This document shows positions 57,401 to 64,000 of a stretch of 64,000 bases of DNA, one piece after another. The position numbers and the translations under genes were made by a program. Where the stretch lies: positions 7,367,504 to 7,431,503 of the forward strand of contig NC_088298.1 in NCBI RefSeq assembly GCF_032854445.1. Reading direction: 5' to 3'. Under the pieces are notes generated by a model, which did not search any database, was not told the origin of the DNA, and saw only the letters and a program-made list of their open reading frames with translations. Within the stretch, counting starts at the first letter, position 1; each line of letters opens with the position of its first letter. The stretch is from Liolophura sinensis. Taxonomy: Eukaryota; Mollusca; Polyplacophora; Chitonida; Chitonidae.

Positions 57401-58164
57401 AGAGTCTCTGGAATGATATCAGCCTCACAGAACATCTCAAATGCGATCCAATCTGCTTTATCGAATTTCCACCTAGCTACACGTTCTAAAGAATTAGAAG
57501 TGATATGTTCTAGGATTATAGGAAAATGGTCACTACCACAAAGATCGTCATGCACCCTCCAAGAAAAATCTGGGAGAAGTGATGGATCTGAGATAGTGAG
57601 ATCGATAGCAGAATAAGCGCCATTACCCGGATGTAAATAGGTGTTAGAACCATCATTGAAATAACACAGTTCACCATTCGATAAAAAATCTTTCATTAAC
57701 TTGCCCTTATTATTTATGTTATTACTGCCCCAAAGGGGGTTATGGGAATTAAAATCTCCCATAAGTATAAAAGGTTTGGGTAATTGTTCTTTTAGATTTT
57801 GTAACTGCAAAGCTGACAAAGAAATGTTCGGGGAAATATACACCGAACATAATGTGATTGTTTTGGACAACGAAACACGAACAGCCACAGCCTGCAGTTC
57901 TGTATCCAGAGCAACAGGGCTGTGAATAACATTGTTATTCACGAAGATGGAAGAGCCGCCTGCAGCTCGATCTTCTTCATTTGAATAAGTGCTGTATAAG
58001 GAATAATTTTTCAGAGTTATATTATCTTTGTCAGATGTCTTCAGGTGAGTTTCCTGAAGACACAGGGCAATAGGATTTAGTAATTGAACTAGCTGTGTTA
58101 TTTCAATAAAATTTACCTTAAGACCTCGACAATTCCACTGTATAATTTTGTCTAAATAAGACAT
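54469..58164 (-). CDS. LINE-A ORF2: endonuclease, reverse transcriptase, RNase H
   Basis: 1231 residues, uninterrupted. The APE endonuclease is at about 1-225, with Asn in QWNCRGLK, Glu in QETHL, GDFNSHN, and SDHFPI at about 211. RT is at about 480-770: YRPIALTSC, GFRQGRSTMD at about 548, FFDLEKAY at about 585, GVPQGSILSPTLF, and the catalytic YVDD at about 670. RNase H is at about 967-1090 with YTDGSKDGD, SAEARAILLAL, ICTDSLSCLL and HIGIHGNTVADREAKAAL, so all four acidic sites are present. A C-terminal Cys/His segment (CVGCDAQYGIKH) follows. After DLEKAY the residue is Asn, where the two other readable copies have Asp. The start ATG overlaps the ORF1 stop as TAATG. The enzyme nicks the target and copies LINE RNA there. 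Confidence 0.95.
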   Translation of the reverse strand: MSYLDKIIQWNCRGLKVNFIEITQLVQLLNPIALCLQETHLKTSDKDNITLKNYSLYSTYSNEEDRAAGGSSIFVNNNVIHSPVALDTELQAVAVRVSLSKTITLCSVYISPNISLSALQLQNLKEQLPKPFILMGDFNSHNPLWGSNNINNKGKLMKDFLSNGELCYFNDGSNTYLHPGNGAYSAIDLTISDPSLLPDFSWRVHDDLCGSDHFPIILEHITSNSLERVARWKFDKADWIAFEMFCEADIIPETLKAADDPMLKFTELVLRAADRTIPKTSTNPKSKSKPWYDNDCRKAIKDRKKAERRFNHCPTDNNLNQVRIFRAKARRLLKSKRRSCWRNFVSGITSKTPMRKVWNMVQKLKGKNNKAKVQHLKDGDNILTSPPDIANKLAETISNKSSSENYSKEFQHIKNQKEKIKLPFSSKNLEDYNHPFNIQELRTALKKAHDTACGPDNVYYKFLNNLPPEPLETLLDLINDIWITGNFPPSWREACIIPVPKPGKDHTDPNNYRPIALTSCVCKTMERMINDRLVWFLETNKLLSNIQCGFRQGRSTMDHLVRFETFIRDGFISNEHVVSIFFDLEKAYNTTWKYGILKDLANMGLKGRLPIFISKFLSDRQFKVRVGSTLSDSYEQEMGVPQGSILSPTLFSIKINSLAKTLTSGTEGSLYVDDFLICYRAKNMNNIERQLQLCLNKIEKWATENGFRFSTSKTVGMHFCNKRKLHLDPELNFCGKQVKIVGETKFLGIIFDSKLSFIPHIKILKAKCTKALDIIKVVSSTDWGADRSVLLNLYRSLVRSKLDYGSIIYGSARKSYIKMLDPVHHQGLRLSLGAFRTSPVESLYVEANEPSLYNRRIKLSLQYTTKLKAHPTNPAYDCVFNPLYVDKYIKCPNKIPSFGLRIRDHIVGANIKLEDIAPVSFPESPPWLLPQTKLIFDLRKYNKSNTNPLIIQQGFAEIKTNYMDYKFIYTDGSKDGDRVATAAVMEQRVSSFRLPSSSSIFSAEARAILLALSYVSSGCAQRAMICTDSLSCLLAIQNNKFKNPLILQILAIHRKLIRRGKDIIFCWIPSHIGIHGNTVADREAKAALNKPISKIKIPYTDMKSNILKYIRGLWQGEWNLQVHNKLHAIHPVIGYNSYTLDMSRRDQVVLTRCRIGHSHLTHNFILDGSSAPECVGCDAQYGIKHILVDCVDFAHVRQRFYTVNSIYDLFDSIAGDVVINFLKAIGLYHKI

Positions 58165-58166
58165 TA
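58162..58166 (-). promoter_or_regulatory. TAATG stop-start overlap between ORF1 and ORF2
   Basis: On the minus strand ORF1 ends TAA and ORF2 begins ATG with one shared base. Such UAAUG junctions are known to couple translation in the LINE SART1. Confidence 0.85.
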
Positions 58167-59525
58167 TGGAGGGAGACGTATAGGAGATTTCTCTTTATGT
58201 TTGGACCGAGGACGACCCTTCCTTGGAGATCGGCTGGAAGATCTCCCTGGTGCGGGTGATGTATCCATCACATCCGCATCCGATGTTGTAGGACCAACGT
58301 CCTCCAACGATCCAAATCTATTAAAAGTTTGGACAGGGTCCCTGGTGGCCTTAGAGGGACGCTCTGTGGGACCGCTAGGTTTACTATTATCACTATTATA
58401 TTTATTTTCAGATTTGGTTTTGGCAGATTTATTTTTGAATTGGTTAATTTCAGGTTTATCAGTTTGTTGTTTATTATTGACTGGTTTTATTTGCTGTTCT
58501 GCAGTGGTCTGTGTTGAGCAGGAAATATGCGCAGGTTGAGCAGCAGGTTGTAAAGATGTGAAGCTAGGTTTGTCGTTTCCAATGGGCCATGTTAATGAAG
58601 TCTGAGTTCCAACAGACGTTGTAGTTCGCTTGACCACATTGGCAAACGAAGATTGCAGTGATGTGTTAGAGACGGAGGCCAATTTGCGGGCCTCCTGATA
58701 AGAGATATTATTTTTAGTTTTTAGATTTATTATTTGCTTTTCTTTAATAAAAAACGGACAGTCCTTGGAGGAGGCCATGTGATCTCCACTGCAATTACAA
58801 CACTTAACTGTGCTGCTGCAGTCGAAACCATCATGACCCTCACTGCCGCATCTAAAACAAACCATTTTATTTTTACATTGGCCCTTGCCGTGACCAAATT
58901 TTTGGCAAGTAAAGCAGCGTGTAGGGTTGGGAATGTATAAATCTACACTAACCCTATACGGGCCAATGTAGATATACGACGGAAGCGAGGTTGTGTTAAA
59001 GGTCAAAAGATATGTATTACGTTTAATGATGTTGCCAGATTTCTTCATAGTGAAGCGTTTAACTCTGGCAACACCTTGTGATTTCAGTTCTGCGCATATT
59101 TCCTCCTCAGACAAGTCAATAATATCACCATCCCGGTCACGAATTATTCCCTGACAGCTGTTCAGGGAATTGTGCGGGGATGCGAAAACAGATATATCAG
59201 CAATTTTATTTAATGATAATAAATTTTTGGATTGTTGCTTCCGGAAACATTCAATGAGAATGTCTCCGGATCTTAACTTTTTAACTGTTTTTAATGTTCC
59301 AGCAGCGCCCTGGAGAGCCCTTTTCAATACAAAAGTGTGAATTTTTGAAGCCGGCTTCTGTTCACTCTTAGTCGAGAGAACAATAAAAGCCGGCCAGCTG
59401 TCCTGTCCATTATCAAGAGAGTCTGAAAAAAGTTCTAACTTCCTCTTTTTGTCAGCACTTGATGAAGTCGGCTGAGAGGAAGATCTGTTAGGCATAATTG
59501 AAGTTGACATTTGAAATGAGGCCAT
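58164..59525 (-). CDS. LINE-A ORF1: zinc-knuckle RNA-binding protein
   Basis: 453 residues from ATG 59525 (MASFQMSTSIMPNRS). A Ser-rich leader precedes an RNA-recognition-like part (about 45-190: SWPAFIVLST, KLRSGDILIECF, PSYIYIGPYRVSVDLY). Three zinc knuckles follow at about 200-262: CFTCQKFGHGKGQC, CFRCGSEGHDGFDC and CNCSGDHMASSKDC. The C-terminus is basic, with RSSSRSPRKGRPRSKHKEK. This is the usual I-group ORF1 that packages LINE RNA. The stop codon shares its last A with the ORF2 start (TAATG), which points to termination-reinitiation for ORF2 translation. Confidence 0.93.
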   Translation of the reverse strand: MASFQMSTSIMPNRSSSQPTSSSADKKRKLELFSDSLDNGQDSWPAFIVLSTKSEQKPASKIHTFVLKRALQGAAGTLKTVKKLRSGDILIECFRKQQSKNLLSLNKIADISVFASPHNSLNSCQGIIRDRDGDIIDLSEEEICAELKSQGVARVKRFTMKKSGNIIKRNTYLLTFNTTSLPSYIYIGPYRVSVDLYIPNPTRCFTCQKFGHGKGQCKNKMVCFRCGSEGHDGFDCSSTVKCCNCSGDHMASSKDCPFFIKEKQIINLKTKNNISYQEARKLASVSNTSLQSSFANVVKRTTTSVGTQTSLTWPIGNDKPSFTSLQPAAQPAHISCSTQTTAEQQIKPVNNKQQTDKPEINQFKNKSAKTKSENKYNSDNSKPSGPTERPSKATRDPVQTFNRFGSLEDVGPTTSDADVMDTSPAPGRSSSRSPRKGRPRSKHKEKSPIRLPP

Positions 59526-60128
59526 TGTTTAATTTTTTTAATTTCGCCTTACGTGTCCCCCACCCGCCACGGAGTGCCAACAAGGGCGAATCTACCTCTG
59601 CGGATGACCGGCAGAGAATAGAAACAGGGAATCCACGCAAGGTATACTCGAACAGATTGAGTTATACCAAAAGGTTAAATTCAATCTACTCGATTGACCC
59701 ATTAGCCACCGCCTTCTACACTGACCCCAAAGGAAGTGCATCTGAAGAAGAGCAAACTTGACATCTCAGTAAGACAAAGAATAACAAAACGGGATCAAGT
59801 GTAGGGCTTGACGTGACCAGCCGATTGATCGGACCGGGCCCATCCGACCTCCCGTCTCTCTCCAAGTAAGGGCCAAAGTGACGTGTTGGGCGTGAGGATC
59901 TCGCAAGACCAACCCGCCCTCAGCCACCAGGATCCCGTTCTCGTAGATTACGGGTTGCAACCCACGGCAAACAGGTCGCTCCCCGGTTGCCTCTCACACA
60001 ACCGGGAAGATGTGAGCCTATTATATTCACCGGGCTCACACAGGAGAGCTCTAGGTTAGTCGTCTTTTACGACAAGCTTGCCTAGAGGGCTGAGGTCCTA
60101 TTCTTATCACCCCGGAAACCCCACGGGG
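59526..60128 (-). promoter_or_regulatory. LINE-A 5' UTR with conserved hairpins
   Basis: In the 5' part (60128-59970) TGTGAGCC pairs with GGCTCACA around an AT-rich loop, and CCCGGTTG (60006-59999) pairs with CAACCGGG (59989-59982). The same structures are found in the copies at 14300, 36049 and 63328, with a paired change in the last. It probably contains the internal promoter, as full-length LINEs must carry their own. Confidence 0.6.
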
Positions 60129-60422
60129 GTGAACACATATGATCTTACAAACTACATGTATTTCAGATATATTATTACTACACGCGTGTAACCTTGTTTA
60201 GCTTTAAGGCCGAACCGACTTGACATTGTACATAAGCTCTTGGAAATCTTTTATATGCACAAAATTCGGTGGAAACAAATGCAAGTGACGGACGTTAATC
60301 TGCTAGAAGTGACATGCAATTTACTTGTTTGTTATAAAATCCAAACTACCTTTCAAATTACCATTGCGTGCATGCATTATGTACAAGGAAATATGTAACT
60401 AGCTTCCGGTGTTGTTTTCTAG

Positions 60423-60493
60423 GTATTATCTCACGTCATTGCTAGAAGCAATGATGCAAAAGCTGTTTTTTTCTATCAAGCCTTGTTTGAGTG
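60423..60493 (+). CDS. UBX/HECT-like gene, exon 3
   Basis: Acceptor TTGTTTTCTAG, donor GAGTG|GTAAGG. From phase 0 it encodes VLSHVIARSNDAKAVFFYQ and ALFE, ending in phase 2. It completes the UBX-like fold of exon 2 (RRFQ...F..VLSHV). It directly follows the LINE-A insertion by about 280 bp. Confidence 0.65.
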
Positions 60494-60736
60494 GTAAGGT
60501 TTTCTTTTCCAAAGTAAGTGTTTCAGTGACACTCGAACAACCCGTCCTAACAGAATCGGTTGTACTGGACGTACAGAGGGGCGATGAAATATCTCATGCT
60601 GAAGGTCGTTCGGTGCCTAGGTGACTTATTATTATTGTTATTTATTTAACATTGGTATATAAAAAAGACATGTGCATATGACGTGTAGTTCCCATTTGTG
60701 CCTAATGTCATATGTAAAACTTACCAGTGTTTCCAG

Positions 60737-60884
60737 GGGAGTAACACTCAATGATGTGAAAGAAAAATTGGAAACCCATCGGACGAGGATAGGCATGGAG
60801 GGCACTCAACTTCTAAAGATGTCCAGAAACAAACATGTTCTCTGGCAACACTTTCTCGAGGTTCTTTACCAGAGAAAAATGTGA
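60737..60884 (+). CDS. UBX/HECT-like gene, exon 4
   Basis: Acceptor GTGTTTCCAG. The leading G completes the codon split in exon 3 (Trp), then GVTLNDVKEKLETHRTRIG and LLKMSRNKHVLWQHFLEVLY follow. The last part resembles the sequence just before a HECT N-lobe (R..LW..F). The 3' border is uncertain: no strong donor occurs before the in-frame stop at about 60882-60884. Confidence 0.55.
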
Positions 60885-61474
60885 CAGCAAAAAGACTTTT
60901 CGGGTTATTATTACATTTTATCTGTAGGTGATTCATTCGTGGAAATGCAATACATAATAAATTCTAGTTAATATGTCATTTGGGCATGACCAAAATTCTT
61001 AGCAAATTGTGACAAGGACACATCTTCGTGCCAGAAGTTAACGTTTACATTATTCTGTATTATATACAAAAGCTTGTCCAACAAATGCATAAGAACACCA
61101 TATCTTGGTTAAAAAAATTTCGATATAGTGTATAAGTTTTCATGGAATATATGAGGTACCGTTAAATTTAGGATAATAACAGACGAATATATATCTCTGT
61201 CGAGTTTTGTAGATGTAGATGTTCAATACAACTTGTAATCGCGATTCCATAAGTTAAATATTCAAATATATATCTATGTGCGGTTGGGACGTTATTTTAC
61301 AGAGTCGGTGGCTAGATGTTGCTGTAAATACGCTACATATCCTTGATTGTGCTCGTTGACATTAATAAAGCGTCTAAGTAACATTACTGACTGTATTCAA
61401 ATACGTGTTGAAGGAGTTATTAATGATTGGTATGGCACCAAGACATATGTTTTAACCCTGGGTGTTCATTTCAG

Positions 61475-61552
61475 ATACAATTCTTCAATGAACCTGGGCA
61501 GGATGAGGGTGGCCCACGGAGGGAATACTCAGAACCGTTATTCAAATCCTGA
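61475..61552 (+). CDS. UBX/HECT-like gene, exon 5 (HECT N-lobe start)
   Basis: Acceptor GTTCATTTCAG, then IQFFNEPGQDEGGPRREYSE, which matches the opening signature of HECT domains (V.F.GE.G.D.GGPRREF). The donor is unclear; the frame closes about 15 bp after the signature. Confidence 0.6.
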   Translation: MQFFNEPGQDEGGPRREYSEPLFKS

Positions 61553-61931
61553 AAACAATCCCAACTGCTGACAAGATTTTATTCTGACATTCATTGGCAG
61601 CAAAATGGAGAATTTCAATCGAGCATTATACAGTATGTGTGTTGTAGCCCTTAATAGTAATTAATGTGACGTAAGTGCTTTTGCTACGCGCGAAGAAACC
61701 TATGCTTACTTCGAAATTGCACATTTTCCCGTTTTTCAATTTACTGTCTTATACAATGTCGAATCCAATGGAATAAGTAATGCATGAAATTAATATTCTT
61801 AGTTTAAGAGTATTCTATCTATGTATACTGCATAGGCCTGTCCATGTCAAACTACGCAGCTTTCCTCACCAAATGAATAAAATTCAAATGTCAAGGATAC
61901 CTGCATATTTACGTATTGTGTTTAAATTCAG

Positions 61932-62203
61932 GGGATCCCGGTAGCATGACTATGGCATTCAATGTTAGACAACTTAGATCAGCCGCATTTAAGGCCGTGG
62001 GCAAAATGATCGCTTGTACGATTTTGCAAGGCCGTGCGGCTCCTGCCATATTTCACGAGGTCGTCGTAGACTTTGGCATTCGTGGGCTGCAGGCAGTAGA
62101 TGTGTCTGATGAGACAAGCGTGAAGAACGTGTCTACCACATTCAAAATGCAAGACATAGCGGAAACAATTTCAGTTTCTGAAATTTGCGAAGTTTGTATG
62201 ATG
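61932..62203 (+). CDS. UBX/HECT-like gene, exon 6 (HECT N-lobe)
   Basis: Acceptor TTTAAATTCAG. It encodes AFNVRQLRSAAFKAVGKMIA and CTILQGRAAPAIFHEVVVDF, the GK(M/L)(I/F)A..(I/L)..G helix typical of HECT N-lobes, then a Ser/Thr-rich segment. The 3' border is estimated from the stop near 62206. HECT ligases accept ubiquitin from an E2 on a C-lobe Cys. That Cys would lie further downstream. Confidence 0.6.
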
Positions 62204-62866
62204 TGAATTTAAAACAAAATACATGAAGATACAAACAATTCTTCTCCATTCACATGTGTTAAGGGCAGTGTTAATTTCCCATAAATACCAGATGAGTGAA
62301 TTGAATCATGTGGGTATAGAAAACATAAACAAAGTGATCTATTTATTTTATTTACGTGTTTTGTGGCATACAAGGAAGGTCTGGATTGAATGGGGTCACC
62401 AAACACACTCGGACCCATTGGGCGAGTCCAGGGGCCGCACAGTTGGGATCATCAAGACAATGGGTTTAAAGTGGACAGAGGCGTAAAAGGACACGGTTAA
62501 TATTTTGACGATTAGAAGTCGGGGTAGTTCAAAAGTCGATCCGAGCACTTTAGGCGAGGAGAGATTAGAAGTCAGCACGCGGAGTGGTGGTTCCAAATAC
62601 ACATTTAACATTGGGGCCCTGACTTTTATATGACAGCCACAGATGAGCGTCTTTGGCGAAGTCTTTTTCACTCGGTAAAAAGACTTCATAAAAGAGCCTT
62701 ATTTGATCGACAGGAAATAATTTAAAATCTCTTGGTATGAAGTTTAAGCCTTCCTTCACAATATGTGTGAAAACCAAAGAGAATTTATTTCTAATACACA
62801 CACACACACATTAAGTTAAGCATTTCCTGTTTATTCAAAATATATTTACAATGTTTTTTTTTTCAG

Positions 62867-63073
62867 ACAAACGGGGCTGAAACATTTGAACTTATTACCG
62901 ATTTTTTTGGGGTCTCAGAATGTACGTCGCCATCTCTACCAAAACCCGTAAGAATATAGTTGAAGATCTGGTGCTTCAGAATTCAACTGTGTACAGGACC
63001 AAATCTATGTTAGATGATTTCTGGCTTGGAATGGAAGAGGACCAGCTACATTCTCTATCACGACAAGAACCAG
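62867..63073 (+). CDS. UBX/HECT-like gene, exon 7 (HECT, middle part)
   Basis: Acceptor TTTTTTTTTTCAG, donor CCAG|GTATGG. It encodes NIVEDLVLQNSTVYRTKSML and DDFWLGMEEDQLHSLSRQEP, similar to the HECT segment with R...L..F..GL......L....P. The first part of the exon reads in another frame (NGAETFELITDFFGVSE), with the change at a T7G4 run near 62900. That is a possible one-base error or a second, unrecognised border. Downstream exons would be interrupted by the LINE-A at 63328 or lie beyond the window. Confidence 0.55.
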
Positions 63074-63327
63074 GTATGGCTAACGGAATGAAGGATTTTT
63101 CTTCTGGCAGCTAATCATTGCGTTCTATGTCTTCAAAGTCATAAACTCAGTCTAAAAACACAGTAACCCTTTTGTTTCCACCCTCGCCAAATTCTTTTGA
63201 TGTTTTAGTTTTTCATTTTCAAACTCCATCAAGACATCTGACCCACAACTAGGGATGTTACTGGTTGTTTTGATTGCATTGCATAATTAATTGAGCTGTT
63301 TACATTGTGACTGGGCACATCATAAGA

Positions 63328-64000
63328 CCCCCGTGGGGTTTCCGGGGTGATAAGAATAGGACCTCAGCCCTCTGGGTAAGCTTGTCGTAAAAGATGACTA
63401 ACCTAGAGCTCTCCTGTGTGAGCCCGGTGAATATAATAGGCTCGCATATTCTCGGTTGTGTGAAAGGCAACCGAGAAGCGACCTTTTTGCCGTGGGTTGC
63501 GACCCGTAATCTTGCGAGATCTTCACGACCAACACGCCACTTTAGCCCTTACTTGGGGAGAGACGGGAGGTCGGATGGGCCCAGTCTGATCAATCGGCTT
63601 GGTCATGTCTTGCCTCTGCGTGGTCCCAGAGTATCCATAACACCAATCCTTAGAGAATATCTGTTATTTCTGAAATTTTGTTTGCGGGACTATGTTTTGA
63701 GGCGGTGGCTCATGGGTCAATCAAATAGTATGTGTCTAATGTGTGACCTTATTCACTTAATGGGGTTTGCTCATTGAGGCCATCTATTCGAGTACACCTC
63801 ACGTGGAGTCCTTGGTGCGTTTCTTGGTGGGTATCCCCAGATTCAGGCATCGCCCTTGTTGGCACTCCGCGGTGGGTGGGGAACATATGGGGTGAAATTT
63901 ATAAATATATGCCATGTCTACTTTAAAACTTTCTTTAAATGCTTCAAATGTATGTAACCGGTCTTCCTCTCAGCCGACTTTGTCTTTAAGTGCTGATAAA
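63328..64000 (+). mobile_element. LINE-A 5' part, continues beyond the window
   Basis: It starts CCCCCGTGGGGTTTCC and follows the full-length 5' UTR with a deletion of about 45 bp near 63511. ORF1 starts at ATG 63914 (MSTLKLSLNASNVCNRSSSQ) and runs off the end. The N-terminus differs from that of the 59525 copy before the shared RSSSQPT, so it belongs to another subfamily. Confidence 0.85.

Larger units (their letters stand above)
54217..60128 (-). mobile_element. LINE-A, full length, intact ORFs, 15-bp TSD
   Basis: GTGAACACATATGAT flanks the element at 54202-54216 and 60129-60143. The minus-strand 5' end is CCCCGTGGGGTTTCCGGGG, the 5' UTR about 600 bp, ORF1 59525-58164, ORF2 58164-54469, the 3' UTR about 250 bp, and the tail ATTCATTCATTCA. 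A perfect target duplication and two uninterrupted ORFs mark a recent insertion. It is an APE-type LINE with RNase H; among known groups it looks most like the I/Nimb branch. It sits in intron 2 of the UBX/HECT-like gene in the opposite orientation. Confidence 0.95.

Noticed and set aside
57266-57616. Plus-strand ORFs inside the full-length LINE-A (also 57701-57925, 58201-58539, 58734-58940)
   Set aside because: Antisense shadows of ORF1/ORF2; no independent support.
60409-60624. Plus-strand ORF reading through exon 3 and the following intron
   Set aside because: Splicing 60493 to 60737 keeps phase and gives coherent protein text; the read-through does not.
1-64000. CRISPR arrays, rRNA genes, bacterial operons
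   Set aside because: No regularly spaced identical repeats with unique spacers, no rRNA sequence, and a eukaryotic gene structure throughout.

Overview
The window is eukaryotic and almost certainly from a mollusc. The evidence is intron-bearing gene fragments with GT-AG splice signals, no bacterial operon structure, abundant LINEs, and two tRNA-headed SINE types that I associate with mollusc genomes (family assignment from memory, not searched). There are no rRNA genes, CRISPR arrays or convincing free-standing tRNA genes. Most of the 64 kb is nested transposable elements at different stages of decay.

Layout. 1-1.2 kb: unassigned DNA with a 57-bp minisatellite and a LINE 3' tail. 1.55-9.15 kb: a minus-strand PC4-domain gene with frame breaks. 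Its apparent 6.2-kb intron holds a Tx1/L1-like LINE in the opposite orientation. 10.4-12.8 kb: a SINE-like repeat and a minus-strand gene for a putative transposase with an NCAGQNKN box. 14.3-18.3 kb: a degenerate copy of the dominant LINE, called LINE-A here (APE endonuclease, RT and RNase H; I/Nimb-like). 18.0-23.1 and 26.3-31.9 kb: two diverged copies of a 5-5.6 kb block. Each carries, on the minus strand, a zinc-finger exon, a His-Me-finger endonuclease remnant and a Mutator-like transposase remnant, mixed with LINE-A pieces. 23.4-26.3 kb: a Tc1 remnant, a second SINE type and a hairpin between opposed LINE-A tails. 34.4-35.95 kb: a decayed minus-strand gene of a family I infer to be tyrosine-recombinase-like, split by a SINE. 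36.05-42.36 kb: a LINE-A copy with a nearly intact piggyBac inserted at TTAA. 42.65-44.4 kb: a second, dead piggyBac. 46.0-50.9 kb: a 5'-truncated LINE-A with a Tc1 element inserted at TA. 52.2-53.5 kb: a second recombinase-like pseudogene. 53.5-63.1 kb: exons of a plus-strand UBX-like/HECT-like gene with a full-length LINE-A (54217-60128, 15-bp target duplication) antisense in intron 2. 63.3 kb to the end: the 5' part of another LINE-A.

How the parts relate. LINE-A is the main inserting agent: at least ten 3' ends are visible, and DNA transposons and SINEs landed inside its copies. Because intact LINE-A sequence exists elsewhere in the window, empty sites can be read directly and the order of insertion deduced. 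The two host-type genes (PC4-like and HECT-like) tolerate LINEs in introns. All family names come from motif recognition by eye; no database search was possible.
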